Source: Lepas anatifera (lineage: Eukaryota > Arthropoda > Thecostraca > Lepadidae). Taken from it: a DNA stretch of 64,000 nucleotides. The translations under genes were made by a program, and so were the position numbers. The number at the start of each line of letters is the position of its first letter. Position 1 is the first letter of the stretch. Shown one piece after another: positions 10,926-22,079 of this stretch. The stretch lies in assembly GCA_034440635.1 (NCBI GenBank), contig JAOTON010000462.1:124001-188000 (forward strand). The letters run 5' to 3'. The notes beneath the pieces were generated by a model. The model had not been told where the DNA came from, ran no database searches, and was given only the letters and a program-made list of their open reading frames with translations.

Positions 10926-12422
10926 TGGGCATCGCACTGGGGATGGGACTTGAAGATAATGCTGCAAATAATACACATGACTTGACCAGGCCTTCACTAA
11001 TTACCTGCATCTACTGAGCAGATGCAGGTAAGATGCAGAAATTCATTTTGAAGGGACTGGGGCTCGAGCTTCCCTGGCCATTGCCTCGGAATAGGCTAGC
11101 TATGCAATTACTATAGGCACTAGGCACATTTGTTGTAGATAGTTGAAGCTACATGTGTAATAGCACATTTCATGGGTGTTTGAGCCCTTCTATCCTCCCT
11201 TGTGTCTGCCACTGCATCTATTTGGCCTAATCTTACACCTGAACCCAGGGTGATAGAGAACAGGCACTCCAAACTACGTGCTGCCATGTTTAAAAAATAT
11301 AAAGGCCGCTCAAAAAGTGCACTCTAAACCGCACAAAACACTTTCCAACGCCCTAGAACCCTGTAGCCCTGAATAATTGTTATTCAATTCCAAATTCCCT
11401 GATGTTTACATATTGCACATGCTACATCATACGATATCAAATTCGCACACACAATTTTGTCAGGCAAGATAGACTCCACCCTTCTGCTCGGAAGCTTCCC
11501 ACTACATGTCCCGTTCAGAAACACGCGGGCAATGTCACGTAGCCTATTATATGTGTCCTTCAGCTGTGTAGATACGGTGAAACGAGGGATTTTCTGCCGT
11601 TCGGCTACCCATTTTAACTCTTATGTGTCAGCGTGCTCTGAGCCTGACCCTTTTAGCTGCTCTTATGGGCAGTTTAGATCTCAGACTCGTCAATACATTA
11701 TGCAGCTGCTCTTGCTCTGAGCAATGACTGCAGTTTTTAGATGTGACTTTTTGCACACATTTTTATAGTTATGGTGTTTTCCTGCACTTTATTGCGTATT
11801 GTATGAGCTCATTGTGTATATAATCATGTATCTTGCTCCGCCACTGTTTTATCTAGAATGACTTGAGCTGTCATTGGGTACGTACACCTGTTGCTCATCA
11901 AACCATAATGAACAACAAACATTCTATCTACTGTACGAAGGAAGCAAGCAATTCAGCTAAACACCAAGCTTAACGTGTACATGCTGTGGGCTCAAACGAG
12001 ATTCTAGTTTTGTGTAGCAGGTGCAGATTTGAACAAGTATGGTTAAGCTATGTGTATAGGTTTTTAAGTTCATCTGCATGCTTAACCACCAATGCAAACT
12101 ACTCTAGCAACAAATGTGACAAGTGCTCACACATTTACATGTTACTCTTAACCTGCCCATATCTCTCAAGACATTCTGGTTAAGATGAAAAATTATTTTA
12201 AAAATTATCTCCTCTAAAGAATCAGGCTCAGTGTGACATTCCATCCACAACATGAACAGATTTGACTATTTTTTATTAGGATTAGATGTATTAGATTTAG
12301 CGGGTCTTTATAAGGCACACCTTGGTGCCTGGCTTACCCGATCTAGTCTGACTCATGTACAAACATTGTCACGTGTACCGCAACATTATAGCAAATTTTC
12401 TTCGCTTTCAATGCACAACCTT
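10926..12422. other. Unassigned AT-rich DNA with one perfect hairpin
   Basis: TTACCTGCATCT at 11001-11012 and AGATGCAGGTAA at 11020-11031 form a perfect 12-bp stem around a 7-nt loop. Nothing else is recognised. Several short open frames between 11457 and 12443 have no family resemblance. Confidence 0.35.
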
Positions 12423-12715
12423 TTATCGCGGGGCTTCGTATAGAATGTCCGACCAGTATTCGTCAAGAGAATTCTTGAAGGTGTTGATAGTGTCAGATTC
12501 TACAACGTGGGCTGGAAGGCGGCTCCAGTCCTTTAGTGCACGAACAGCAAGATAAATTTTCTGTGATCTGTTTATGGCATCAGGTTTGAAAACTTTGAAT
12601 CGATGACCTCGCGTGGCGGTGAATGGTGGCTCCTGAAACACCTCTTCTCACCGGATTCCAGTTTGTCCCTGCATGATCTTGAAGATAATCAGGTTGTCAG
12701 ACATTATTATAGAGT
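12423..12715 (-). pseudogene. 3'-end fragment of a CR1/Jockey-type LINE
   Basis: The minus strand encodes DNLIIFKIMQGQTGIR, a stop, then ATRGHRFKVFKPDAINR, LAVRALKDWSRLPAHVVES and TINTFKNSLDEYWSD. This is the characteristic C-terminal tail of LINE ORF2 proteins downstream of the reverse transcriptase (TRGH..K, a WN.LP..VV-like block, N.FK..LD.YW). Only about the last 90 codons remain, as expected of 5'-truncated insertions. It ends just past YEAPR at 12423. Confidence 0.85.
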
Positions 12716-13177
12716 AATAATTGTTTTAAGTTAATAGCCAAGTTCCGAAATTTGATAAGAAGGTTATGAAATGTTGCATAAATCATTATGGAGGTGTAGA
12801 TGAAAGAAATTTGATAAGTGTTGGCATATTTGGACCAGCCTAATCTTTCTCAAGATGGTGTTTCTATGTATATAATCCAACTCGGATCCCATGGAACTGG
12901 ACACGTTTGCGCTTGCAGAGAGATAATAAGTACCTACAAATTGTTACCCTTGATCTTATTTCCCATCTTTAAAAGCAGTTATTCTCTCACCTATGTCACA
13001 TAAGCCTATAGAGATATTCTGTGCAACTGAATGGGACAGTTTTTAAGACAGATCGGCCAAGATGAAGAGCAAGAAAGGGTCATACAAAACTGGACAAAAT
13101 AAAAATCATGAGTTGCCCCACCACATCCAGTTTAAGCATGCATCATCCCAAATCCTGGTCCAAACTGCTTCTGAAGG
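12716..13177. other. Unassigned AT-rich DNA
   Basis: I see no gene, RNA or repeat. Confidence 0.3.
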
Positions 13178-13392
13178 TACAGACAGATCCAAGGGGGGAG
13201 GCAAAGGGACAGGTGCCTCCCCCGGCCGACCCTCGGCGCCCCCTGAAATAGTCACTTCCCCACCCTCTCCCCTGGGATGTGAAAATCGGCCCCCACCGAT
13301 AGGATTTGTCGGCCTAAAGTGGCGCCCCATGGTCTGGATGGCGTCCCCCGGGAAAGTGTCTCCTCCGATTGACAGTGCTGGATTTGCCTATG
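13178..13392 (-). mobile_element. CATAGGCGGATCC-type MITE, degenerate copy
   Basis: In reverse orientation it matches 28109-28401: GACCCTCGGCGCCCCCTGAAA, then CACCGATAGGATTTG, GGTCTGGATGGCG and the terminal GGATTTGCCTATG. The left terminus is eroded (TACAGACAGATCC) and no target duplication is visible. Confidence 0.65.
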
Positions 13393-13752
13393 TAAGTTTC
13401 TAATACTTACAAAACGATCCCTGCAGCAGTAAATGCATGGCGTAGGGATAGGTGGCTCACGCCGGATCGCTGTCCACCATTGCTTCTGGATGGCTGCATC
13501 AGGGGGAAGGCTCAGAAATAACTTGGTAATAACCTGAACTCAGAAACAATCTGCAGCATTTGTTCCGGTATTGTCACACAAAGGCAGTGATGCTTCCCTG
13601 CTTTCTTCATGATCTCACGAAAACCGGCACTAAACAGCATCTCCGACCAGTGGTGCATCAAAATTTCATTGAAAGGGTCTCGAGCCTCTCTCAGACCGGG
13701 CTTCGCCTGTGCATTGACTACAGTCACTCAAACATTTCAAGGGGGCTGAAGC
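13393..13752. other. Unassigned DNA
   Basis: I see no gene or repeat. The last 8 bases (GCTGAAGC, 13745-13752) are the target duplication of the following element. Confidence 0.3.
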
Positions 13753-13890
13753 CAGTGGCGGTTAAAAGAGGCTAGGAGGCTCCAGCAACCTTCCTCGAAA
13801 TGTCAGAATGCCTAGACAAGTTCCGAGGCAATGTCAAGGGAGGCTAGAACCCCCCAACCCTCTCCAAATTAATGCCTGGATCCACCACTG
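13753..13890. mobile_element. Short hAT-like MITE, 138 bp
   Basis: It starts CAGTGGCGG and ends TCCACCACTG, so the first ten bases are inverted with two differences. The flanks GCTGAAGC (13745-13752) and GCTCAAGC (13891-13898) are an 8-bp duplication with one mismatch. CAGTG-type ends plus 8-bp duplications are the standard hAT signature. It has no coding capacity. Confidence 0.75.
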
Positions 13891-13898
13891 GCTCAAGC

Positions 13899-14459
13899 AA
13901 TGACATTGTCAGGACACGACCAGGGGTGTTCGAAGACCATCGAGGGCCCCATGGATGGGGGTCTCCGAGACCGATGCCCGAGACCAAGCTCGGAGGTCCC
14001 AGACCAAGCTCCGTGGGCCCTCGAGACCAAGCTTGGGTCTCCTGTTTCGCTTAGGAATCCTTTGATACCGATATTTTGGGGCCCTCGAGATTAATACTTG
14101 GGGCCCTCCGAGATCAGTGCTGGGTGCCCCCGTGACCAATACACCGGAGCCCTTCGATACCGATCCTGGGGGGGGCGTCCTGAGACCAAGCTCGGGGCCC
14201 CCTGAGACCAAGCTGGGGAACCCCCTGAGATCAAGCTTTGGGGCCCCTGGCACTAAGCTCGGGCATCCCCTGAGACCAAGCTCGGGGCCATCTGAGAATA
14301 ATCTCGTGTTTTGTTCAGGAGTACCACGATATCGATGCTGCTGCCCCCCCCGAGACGAATATTTTCCTCCCCCTTGAGATCAATCCTCGGCAGCGCCGAG
14401 ACCAATATTCCTAAGCCCCAGATACCGATGCTCGGGGGCACCCTGAGACCAGGCTCCCT
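13899..14459 (-). repeat. Degenerate 20-30-bp array, GAGACCAAGCTCGGGG core
   Basis: The core CCTGAGACCAAGCTCGGGGC recurs at irregular 22-40-bp spacing with variants (GAGATCAAGC, GATACCGATG). The same core occurs in the opposite orientation at 24600-25450, so this is the minus-strand version of that array. It abuts the 53-bp satellite. Confidence 0.75.
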
Positions 14460-16690
14460 AAGACCGGCAGTTCCTTCTGTGTAGCCTCCCGGCACCCGCA
14501 CCGGCTCTCCAGGTCTCCGGCAGTTCCTTCTGTGTAGCCTCCCGACACCCGCACCGGCTGTCCAGCTCTCTGGCAGTTTCTTCTGTGTAGCCTCCCGGCA
14601 CCCGCACCGGCTCTCCAGCTCTCCGGCAGTTCCTTCTGTGTAGCCTCCCGGCACCCGCACCGGCTCTCCAGGTCTCCGGCAGTTCCTTCTGTGTAGCCTC
14701 CCGGCACCCGCACCGGCTCTCCAGGTCTCCGGCAGTTCCTTCTGTGTAGCCTCCCGGCACCCACACCGGCTCTCCAGCTCTCTGGCAGTTCCTTCTGTGT
14801 AGCTTCCCGGCACCCACACCGGCTGTCCAGCTCTCCGGCAGTTCCTTCTGTGCAGCCTCCCGGCATCCACACCGGCTGTCCAGCTCTCCGGCAGTTCCTT
14901 CTGTGTAGCCTCCCGACACCCGCACCGGCTCTCCAGCTCTCCGGAAGTTCCTTCTGTGTAGCCTCCCGTCACCCGCACCGGCTCTCCAGGTCTCCGGCAG
15001 TTCCTTCTGTGTAGCCTCCCGACACCCGCACCGGCTCTCCAGCTCTCTGGCAGTTCCTTCTGTGTAGCCTCCCGACACCCGCACCGGCTGTCCAGCTCTC
15101 TGGCAGTTTCTTCTGTGTAGCCTCCCGGCACCCGCACCGGCTCTCCAGCTCTCCGGCAGTTCCTTCTGTGTAGCCTCCCGGCACCCGCACCGGCTCTCCA
15201 GGTCTCCGGCAGTTCCTTCTGTGTAGCCTCCCGGCACCCGCACCGGCTCTCCAGGTCTCCGGCAGTTCCTTCTGTGTAGCCTCCCGGCACCCACACCGGC
15301 TCTCCAGCTCTCTGGCAGTTCCTTCTGTGTAGCTTCCCGGCACCCACACCGGCTGTCCAGCTCTCCGGCAGTTCCTTCTGTGCAGCCTCCCGGCATCCAC
15401 ACCGGCTGTCCAGCTCTCCGGCAGTTCCTTCTGTGTAGCCTCCCGACACCCGCACCGGCTCTCCAGCTCTCCGGAAGTTCCTTCTGTGTAGCCTCCCGTC
15501 ACCCGCACCGGCTCTCCAGGTCTCCGGCAGTTCCTTTGTGTAGCCTCCCGACACCCGCACCGGCTCTCCAGCTCTCTGGCAGTTCCTTCTGTGTAGCCTC
15601 CCGACACCCGCACCGGCTGTCCAGCTCTCTGGCAGTTTCTTCTGTGTAGCCTCCCGGCACCCGCACCGGCTCTCCAGCTCTCCGGCAGTTCCTTCTGTGT
15701 AGCCTCCCGGCACCCGCACCGGCTCTCCAGGTCTCCGGCAGTTCCTTCTGTGTAGCCTCCCGGCACCCACACCGGCTCTCCAGCTCTCTGGCAGTTCCTT
15801 CTGTGTAGCTTCCCGGCACCCACACCGGCTGTCCAGCTCTCCGGCAGTTCCTTCTGTGCAGCCTCCCGGCACCCACACCGGCTGTCCAGCTCTCCGGCAG
15901 TTCCTTCTGTGTAGCCTCCCGACACCCGCACCGGCTCTCCAGCTCTCCGGAAGTTCCTTCTGTGTAGCCTCCCGTCACCCGCACCGGCTCTCCAGGTCTC
16001 CGGCAGTTCCTTCTGTGTAGCCTCCCGACACCCGCACCGGCTCTCCAGCTCTCTGGCAGTTCCTTCTGTGTAGCCTCCCGACACCCGCACCGGCTGTCCA
16101 GCTCTCTGGCAGTTTCTTCTGTGTAGCCTCCCGGCACCCGCACCGGCTCTCCAGCTCTCCGGCAGTTCCTTCTGTGTAGCCTCCCGGCACCCGCACCGGC
16201 TCTCCAGGTCTCCGGCAGTTCCTTCTGTGTAGCCTCCCGGCACCCACACCGGCTCTCCAGCTCTCTGGCAGTTCCTTCTGTGTAGCTTCCCGGCACCCAC
16301 ACCGGCTGTCCAGCTCTCCGGCAGTTCCTTCTGTGCAGCCTCCCGGCACCCACACCGGCTGTCCAGCTCTCCGGCAGTTCCTTCTGTGTAGCCTCCCGAC
16401 ACCCGCACCGGCTCTCCAGGTCTCCGGAAGTTTCCTTTTTTGTAGCCTCCCGACACCCGCACCGGCTCTCCAGCTCTCTGGCAGTTTCTTCTGTGTAGCC
16501 TCCCGGCACCCGCACCGGCTGTCCAGCTCCCTGGCAGTTCCTTCTGTGCAGCCTCCCAACACCCACACCGGCTGTCCAGCTCTCCGGCAGTTCCTTCTGT
16601 GTAGCCTCCCGGCACCCACACCGGCCCCCCCCTTTTTGCAGTTCCTTCTGTGCAGCCTCTCCGCCACCCACACCGGCTTTCCAGCTCTCC
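14460..16690. repeat. 53-bp satellite array, about 42 units, with ~530-bp higher-order period
   Basis: The unit contains GGCAGTTCCTTCTGTGTAGC, CTCCCGGCACCCGCACC and GGCTCTCCAGCTCTCC. Variant units recur in register: CAGTTTC at 14574, 15104, 15633 and 16110; GTAGCTTCCC-type units at about 14801, 15331, 15807 and 16283. The array is therefore built of blocks of 10, 10 and 9 units. A 1-bp deletion near 15531 and a 3'-degenerate edge after 16430 are the main irregularities. The minus strand is free of stops in all frames because the unit is, giving apparent frames of up to about 580 codons that should not be annotated as proteins. Confidence 0.95.
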
Positions 16691-17104
16691 CAGAAGTGGC
16701 TGCTTTCTGTTCATGGGGCGCTCATTTATCCGCTCACTACATAGCTTCGTATAAACTAAATATGATAGCAGGGGTTGTGGGTAGGGAATTTTGAACGGAG
16801 CTTATATTTAATCAGAATCCCATGAAGAAGCTGTATTCCCTGGAGCTCTGAGTACACTGGCAGCATCTTCACAAGAGGAAAAGTCGACACAAACAGACAT
16901 TCTTATAGTCAGGAATTGTCAAAGAAAAGTATTTTCAGAAACAGATTACGGTAGTTTTCAGCACCTGTATCCACTCAAAAGAAAATAACCGGCGAGTCTA
17001 TACCAGGCTATCCAGTCAGTTTAAGAAAACAAATAACCAATCTTGGCAAGATATCTAATTGTTTCAGCGTATTATTTGCCTCTCTTCAACTGCCCTGGAT
17101 TGCA
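16691..17104. other. Unassigned DNA
   Basis: I see no gene or repeat between the 53-bp satellite and the next degenerate array. Confidence 0.3.
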
Positions 17105-17420
17105 GCAGCGCCCCTCAAGAGCCCCTGGATAAAAAGGCGTCTCCGGGTATGAAAGGCGCTCCTAGATAACAGATGCGCCCTTGGTTAAAAATAGGCGCTT
17201 CAAGAAATCAAAAGGCGTAATAGCTCCTCACTGGAGAAGCAAAGCGCCCCTGGATAACATAGGGGCATGTCTTTCAATGATGCCTGTGATTGCAAAATAC
17301 ACTGAGACAGCCTATGCGCCCCTGGAAAGCAATAGAGCACCCCTGCACAGTGGTCGGAAACGGCCTCACGGATGGCCACCGAGATTTTTGCTCATGTTTA
17401 TTTTGCTACAGCGCTGAACC
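17105..17420 (+). repeat. Degenerate GCGCCCCTGGATAA array
   Basis: GCGCCCCTGGATAA-like blocks recur every 25-35 bp (GCCCCTGGATAAAAAGGCG, GCGCCCTTGGTTAA, GCGCCCCTGGATAACA). The same motif fills 19470-20290. The tail CAGTGGTCGGAAACGG with GGATGGCCAC is repeated inverted near 19493-19545. Confidence 0.65.
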
Positions 17421-17511
17421 GGCCAAACTGATTCACCCCAAATTTTCAGCAGATCATGCTATATCAATTGTAATGGGAGATGTATACTTAAGTTGATTCA
17501 ACTAACACCCG

Positions 17512-18433
17512 CAATGGAGAGGGGTCTGACACTAACGCGCACTGTAGGGGGCGTGGTAGGCCCCCTGTAAGATCTCGGAAACTAAAAGACACACAAAAAC
17601 TCTGTTTGGAGGGTGGGTGGGGCGATTACCCCACCCACCCTCCATCATGACCAATTTTCATAGACCTAGGTTAATATCTTAAAGGTCAAACGATGTCATG
17701 AACGTCTAATATTGGCCAGCTGGGGACGTATTGGGAAATACCGTTATTAAGCGGGAACATGACAAGAATAAGCTAAAGGCAGACCAGGGTCATAGAGGGA
17801 ATGTTGCAAAAAATGTTTGCTACAATTTTGGGGTCAAGGTCATCCAAGGCATTGACCTATGAGGTCACAATATGATGATGTACCGATAATGTACACTTTG
17901 ACTAACACTTTTCTCAGTGTTTGGTGGCAAATGAGGAATGACCTTTAAGAATGACCTTTAACCTTGACCTTTGACCTTGATCTTTATATTCAGGTACCTT
18001 AACTATGATTTCATAGAATAATACACCTCCGACCGGGTAACGTTATTTGACCGGAAGAGCTGGGGTCAGTGACCTTGAAAATTCTGATATGACCTTAACC
18101 TGTGACTTTCGACCTTAACCTATGCCTTCCTGTGAGGTGACCTTGGCATATTATCCCGGTTATATGACGTTATGACGTCACCACTCGGTATTCAATGCAA
18201 GCGAACTGGTCCTACCGAGTGATTGTGGCAATCTCAAAATGCAGGTCTGTCTTTGAAAGCCTATACGTCACAAAATCTTGGGCCGATTTTTTTAGATATC
18301 TTCACCAATCGATGCGCCATTAAATTCTCTCGAATGTAACCAAATACCGTTTTTCGGCTCTACGAGCTGTTCTTACGCCACCTCGAAAACAGGTGAGGGA
18401 GCCTCCGAGGTCCCCCTCTAGTGCGTGTATTAA
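17512..18433 (-). mobile_element. S1 TTAA element, copy b, inverted
   Basis: It begins CTAACACCCGCAATGGAGAG at 17512, followed by the second terminal-like repeat (CACTAACGCGCACTG), and ends GTGCGTGTATTAA at 18433. The order is the reverse of copy a, with the double terminus on the left. The interior carries runs of TGACCTTGACCTTTGACCTT-type sequence around 17940-17985 and TGACGTCA at 18173. No ORF is credible. Confidence 0.75.
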
Positions 18434-19469
18434 GCAAATGAATTGACCTAACCCGACCCCTAATGACCTGGTCAGGTGTGCTGGCTCCGCATGCAAAAGG
18501 GCATACCCAGCCTCTTCTCAGACTAATCGTCTAATCGGGCTAAAACAAAATACATGTTGCCATTCTGGAACCCCTGAGTGAAACGAGTTTGTGAGCTGCT
18601 TACCATTTGCTACTCTCGTTAAAATTGATGTTCCCAGAAGTCGCAAAAGGTCACGTTGAATGTTCGCACGATGATATGGGTTTCTTTCATTTCATATATT
18701 CAAACGACAGGAAGATCAAGACAGTAGTTATCGATGTACCCCTCTCATCATAGCATGTCGAATTATGTGCAATATGAGCATGGTTTATGCATGGGTGACC
18801 TTGACCAAAGGTGATTCTGGGTAAGGTCAAGAAAACCTATGAGCTTACAATGAAGATAATGTGCATAAAGGCGAGCAATACGACATGAGAAGCACCTGAT
18901 AAACGTCCCCTGCACCTCGCCGGGCCGTGGCGAGCCGCGGAGGCGCCGGGTGGCGGGCGGGTGGACGTCTCCGGGCGGCGGACGGCCCGGTACAATTTAC
19001 ACTGTGGACAACTTTGCGCACATTTGCGCACTTATCTCTCTTGAGGCCATGACGGAGAATTAATTCACCTATGTTTCCACAAAAAAGCTAATTGGCAAAA
19101 ACGTAACTTTTTTTGTTTGTCTATTCAAAGTCAGCAACCAGTTTGTAAGGTGGATTTGTGAAAGGGGTAATTAAAACGCAGATTATATACCTTTATTAAA
19201 ACGCAAATATACATATAATGCTAATCATCTTAACGCTGACATTATGAGGAGCATTTTGATATCAATTATTTCTAGTCTGACTCAGTTGTAACGTTTATTA
19301 TTCAAAGTTAAAAAATCGGATCAAGCAGACGCATCCAGTGCCTTACTTCTGGATTTCATCATCGCCTTACTTTGATGAGTAATAAGTGCATCTTTCAACC
19401 AAATTAACTTGATAATAGTGGTCATTCAGAACACTTTGAACAATTTCCTTCACATCGGCAGCCATAAAA
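18434..19469. other. Unassigned DNA with a GC-rich peak
   Basis: Positions 18434-18840 contain scattered TGACCT words like the TTAA elements and may be a decayed relative. Positions 18900-18990 are extremely GC-rich (GGGTGGCGGGCGGGTGGACG). The rest is AT-rich and unassigned. Confidence 0.3.
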
Positions 19470-20290
19470 CCCCTAAATTCCAAAATCTGAAAAACGGCCC
19501 CGTGGCCACCCACGACAGCGTTTCCGACCACAGTGCCCTGTGGGGAAAAACCGCCACCTGAATAAGCTTAGGCGCTGCCCCGAAATATCAGATGCTCGTG
19601 GATAGAACAGGCTCCCTTGAATAAGACGGCGGTCCCGGATAGTAAAGGCGCCCTTTGATAGCATGAGCGTTCCTTAGCAACAATGTGGGCGCTACATGAG
19701 TTCAGGGTTCACGCGCACCTATGCCGAATAATAGAGCAATCAATCGATGCCAAAGCACTCCTTAAAGCATGGGCGCCAAACTTCCTTGGAAGTAAAGGCG
19801 CTTCTGGGTAACAAAAGTGCCCCTCGATAGAAGTGTAGATGTTCCTGAATAACATGGGCGTCCCTTGATAAGAATAGCCCCAAGATGGCACAGGTACCCT
19901 GTTGTTAGAAAAAACACCCCTGAATATCAAAGACATCCTCTGAATGAGGTGCCCCTGGAGAGCATAAGGTCGCCCTCTAGATAACAAATTGCCGCCCCTG
20001 AATAACCTAAGTGCCCCTTGCATAGGGTAGGCGCCACTGGGTAGTATATGTTACCATGAATAAAAATACTCCCCTCAATACCAAGGTGCACCTGGATGAG
20101 AATGAGCGCCCCTTGGGCCCTGGATATCAAATGCGCCCACCGGAACCGTAATAACGCCCCTGGATAGCTAGGTTGCGTCCATGGGGGAGTAAAGAGATGG
20201 CACAGGTACCTCATAGCAACAAAGGCTCCTCTAGAGAGCATAGGTGTCCCTGGAGAGCACAGGCAGTCCTGGACAGCCCTTAAATGACGT
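19470..20290 (+). repeat. Degenerate GCGCCCCTGGATAA array, larger copy
   Basis: About thirty imperfect 25-30-bp units keep a GCGCCCCT then GGATAAC or GAATAAC core (for example GGCGCTTCTGGGTAACAAA and GCCGCCCCTGAATAACC). It is the same family as 17105-17420. The minus-strand frames across it are by-products. Confidence 0.65.
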
Positions 20291-20299
20291 GTAAAGTTT

Positions 20300-20806
20300 G
20301 GCACCTATTATAACGTATGTCATTGCATCATAGTTAAGGTTACTCAGTGTTTAGGTCAAGGTCACAGGTCAATTTCGAAGGCTTCTGGTCATGATAAAAG
20401 GTCACTGGTCAAAGTTGGGCACAGCGCTAGTTATAGCGTACATAAGGCATAATGTGTTGGATTGTGACGTAATAGTTCAATGACCTTGGATGACCCTAGC
20501 TAAAAAATTTCAGACAGCATTGCATGGGATCTTCCCTGCTTGGCCTCAGCCGTGGTTTAGAGTATTCGAGCCTCATTCCCGCATAACCACGACACTTCCC
20601 GATATGTCTCCAACATGGCCCGATTTTTACGTTGAATATATTGAGGTAGATCAACGAGACTTTGATATCGTGTAGGCTGCTAACGCCCCCACAAACTCCG
20701 AGCGTGCGTTTTCTACCCATCTTGGTTTCCAAGATCTCAGAGGGGGCCCTTTCTGACCCCCTCCATCGTGTGTTGACGCCGGACCCCTCTCCACCGTGAA
20801 TGTTCA
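20300..20806 (+). mobile_element. S1 TTAA element, copy c, 5'-truncated
   Basis: The interior words TTAGGTCAAGGTCACAGG and GACCTTGGATGACC match copy a. The right end has the double terminus (CCATCGTGTGTTGACGCC then CCCCTCTCCACCGTGAATGTTC), with the final TTAA mutated to TTCA. The left half is lost into the array that precedes it. Confidence 0.65.
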
Positions 20807-20825
20807 TCAGGTTTTGAGACTTATA

Positions 20826-21843
20826 TTTACCCTCGCCCCGGTGGTGGGTGTTTAAGCAGCCCCTCGGGTTTTTCCAGTGGCACGAAAAAAACAGCGACGC
20901 GAAGCGATACGGTACTTGTCGCACCTTATTACTGATCAATTTCGCAACTTTCCCCAAAATTTTAAGATTGGGTCATGTCAAGTCAGGTCACCAGTGCAGG
21001 CAAGTGACCTCACCTCCAAAAATGTTTAAGTTGGCATAAGTAAGAAAAGGGTGAATATATCGAATTCAAACTTGTACCATATAATGGGCCCAAAAAGTAA
21101 AAATACATTTGTTCGGGGATTTTTCCATCGATGGCCTAGGGACACGTACGAATCATGACCTCCCCATTGAAAATGCATGGGGAAAACGGAAATTTGCCGG
21201 AACACTGCTCTATGTCTGTAGACGCCGCTTGGAATACCTACGTATTCCCCAAATCATAGCATCCTAGGACACTTATAGGCTCATGTTGCAAGTTTGGAGC
21301 TGTTACCTCTGAGAATTCATCTGGGGCCTCCTAAGCAGGTTTTCAGACATAGGTCAATTGCTTTGCAGGAAATGTAGATAAAGCTTTTATTTTAATACCA
21401 TTACGTTTGGATTGCTATTGCAAGCTGATTGATATGTATATTGACTACGCTAGGGTAGATGGTGACCTTGACCTAGCCTTAGGTCGGGTCATTTTTATGT
21501 TTTGGCTTAGTATAGTCATATCATACATTATTTGATTCGCCGTAACGGGAGGAAGCGAATTGTGCCTAAAATGATTCTAACTCAACTCTGTCAGACGCTA
21601 GAGCCCAGAAACGCGTCTCTAGCATGCCACCTTCCTTGACCTGTCAAGACCTCAATACTGACCTGAACCCAAAAATGACCGATGTAGTTTCTTCATGAAT
21701 TTCTTATGAGCTATCCACCAGTCTTCGCATATTTTCGCTATCCCGCATAGGAGCCGAGCTCGAAGGGGGAGGTGTTTGAAGATTCCCCCCGCCGCCCCCA
21801 CCAAGTCGAAGCTGGCTCAGAGGCCCACCGGGGCGAGTGCTAA
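20826..21843 (+). mobile_element. S2 TTAA element, copy C, near full length
   Basis: It starts TTTACCCTCGCCCCGGTGG and ends with two tandem terminal motifs (CCCCCACCAAGTCG, GGCTCAG, then CCCACCGGGGCGAGTGCTAA). Shared internal blocks with copies B and D: TACTTG, CGCACC, TGATCAATT, CAGGTCACCAGTGCAGG, ATAATGGGC, CATCTGGGGC, TTTGATTCGCC, GGGAGGAAGCGAAT and AGCTATCCACCAG. No conserved ORF. Confidence 0.7.
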
Positions 21844-22079
21844 TAACTTCGCAGAAAATGGCGATAGAGCATTCATTTTAATACTGATACATTTTGATTG
21901 TCATTGCAAGTTGGTAAATATGCATATTGAATATTTTTAGCCCCCATGTGTCCGTGTGTTTTTTTGGGAAAATGATTAAAGTTGTGTTGCTATTGGGTTT
22001 GTGAAGAGGCATGGTGTAAAGTTTGTCCCGAGGGAGGACCCCAGAACTGGTCGCGGTAAAAATCCTCAATGGCTCGTCT
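21844..22079. other. Unassigned DNA
   Basis: Nothing recognised; AT-rich. Confidence 0.3.

Noticed and set aside
14460..16690. Centromeric satellite
   Set aside because: Only 2.2 kb long and bounded by transposon-rich DNA. The higher-order structure alone does not make it a centromere.
14253..16714. Minus-strand open frames of 541, 581, 390 and 314 codons rich in CTEGTAGELDSRCG-type repeats
   Set aside because: They lie in a 53-bp satellite whose minus strand has no stop codon. All three frames are open, and the unit length is not a multiple of three, so the frames are a composition effect.
18900..18990. Ribosomal DNA fragment (GC-rich GGCGGGCGGGTGGACG)
   Set aside because: I found no adjoining conserved rRNA core sequence; base composition alone is not evidence.
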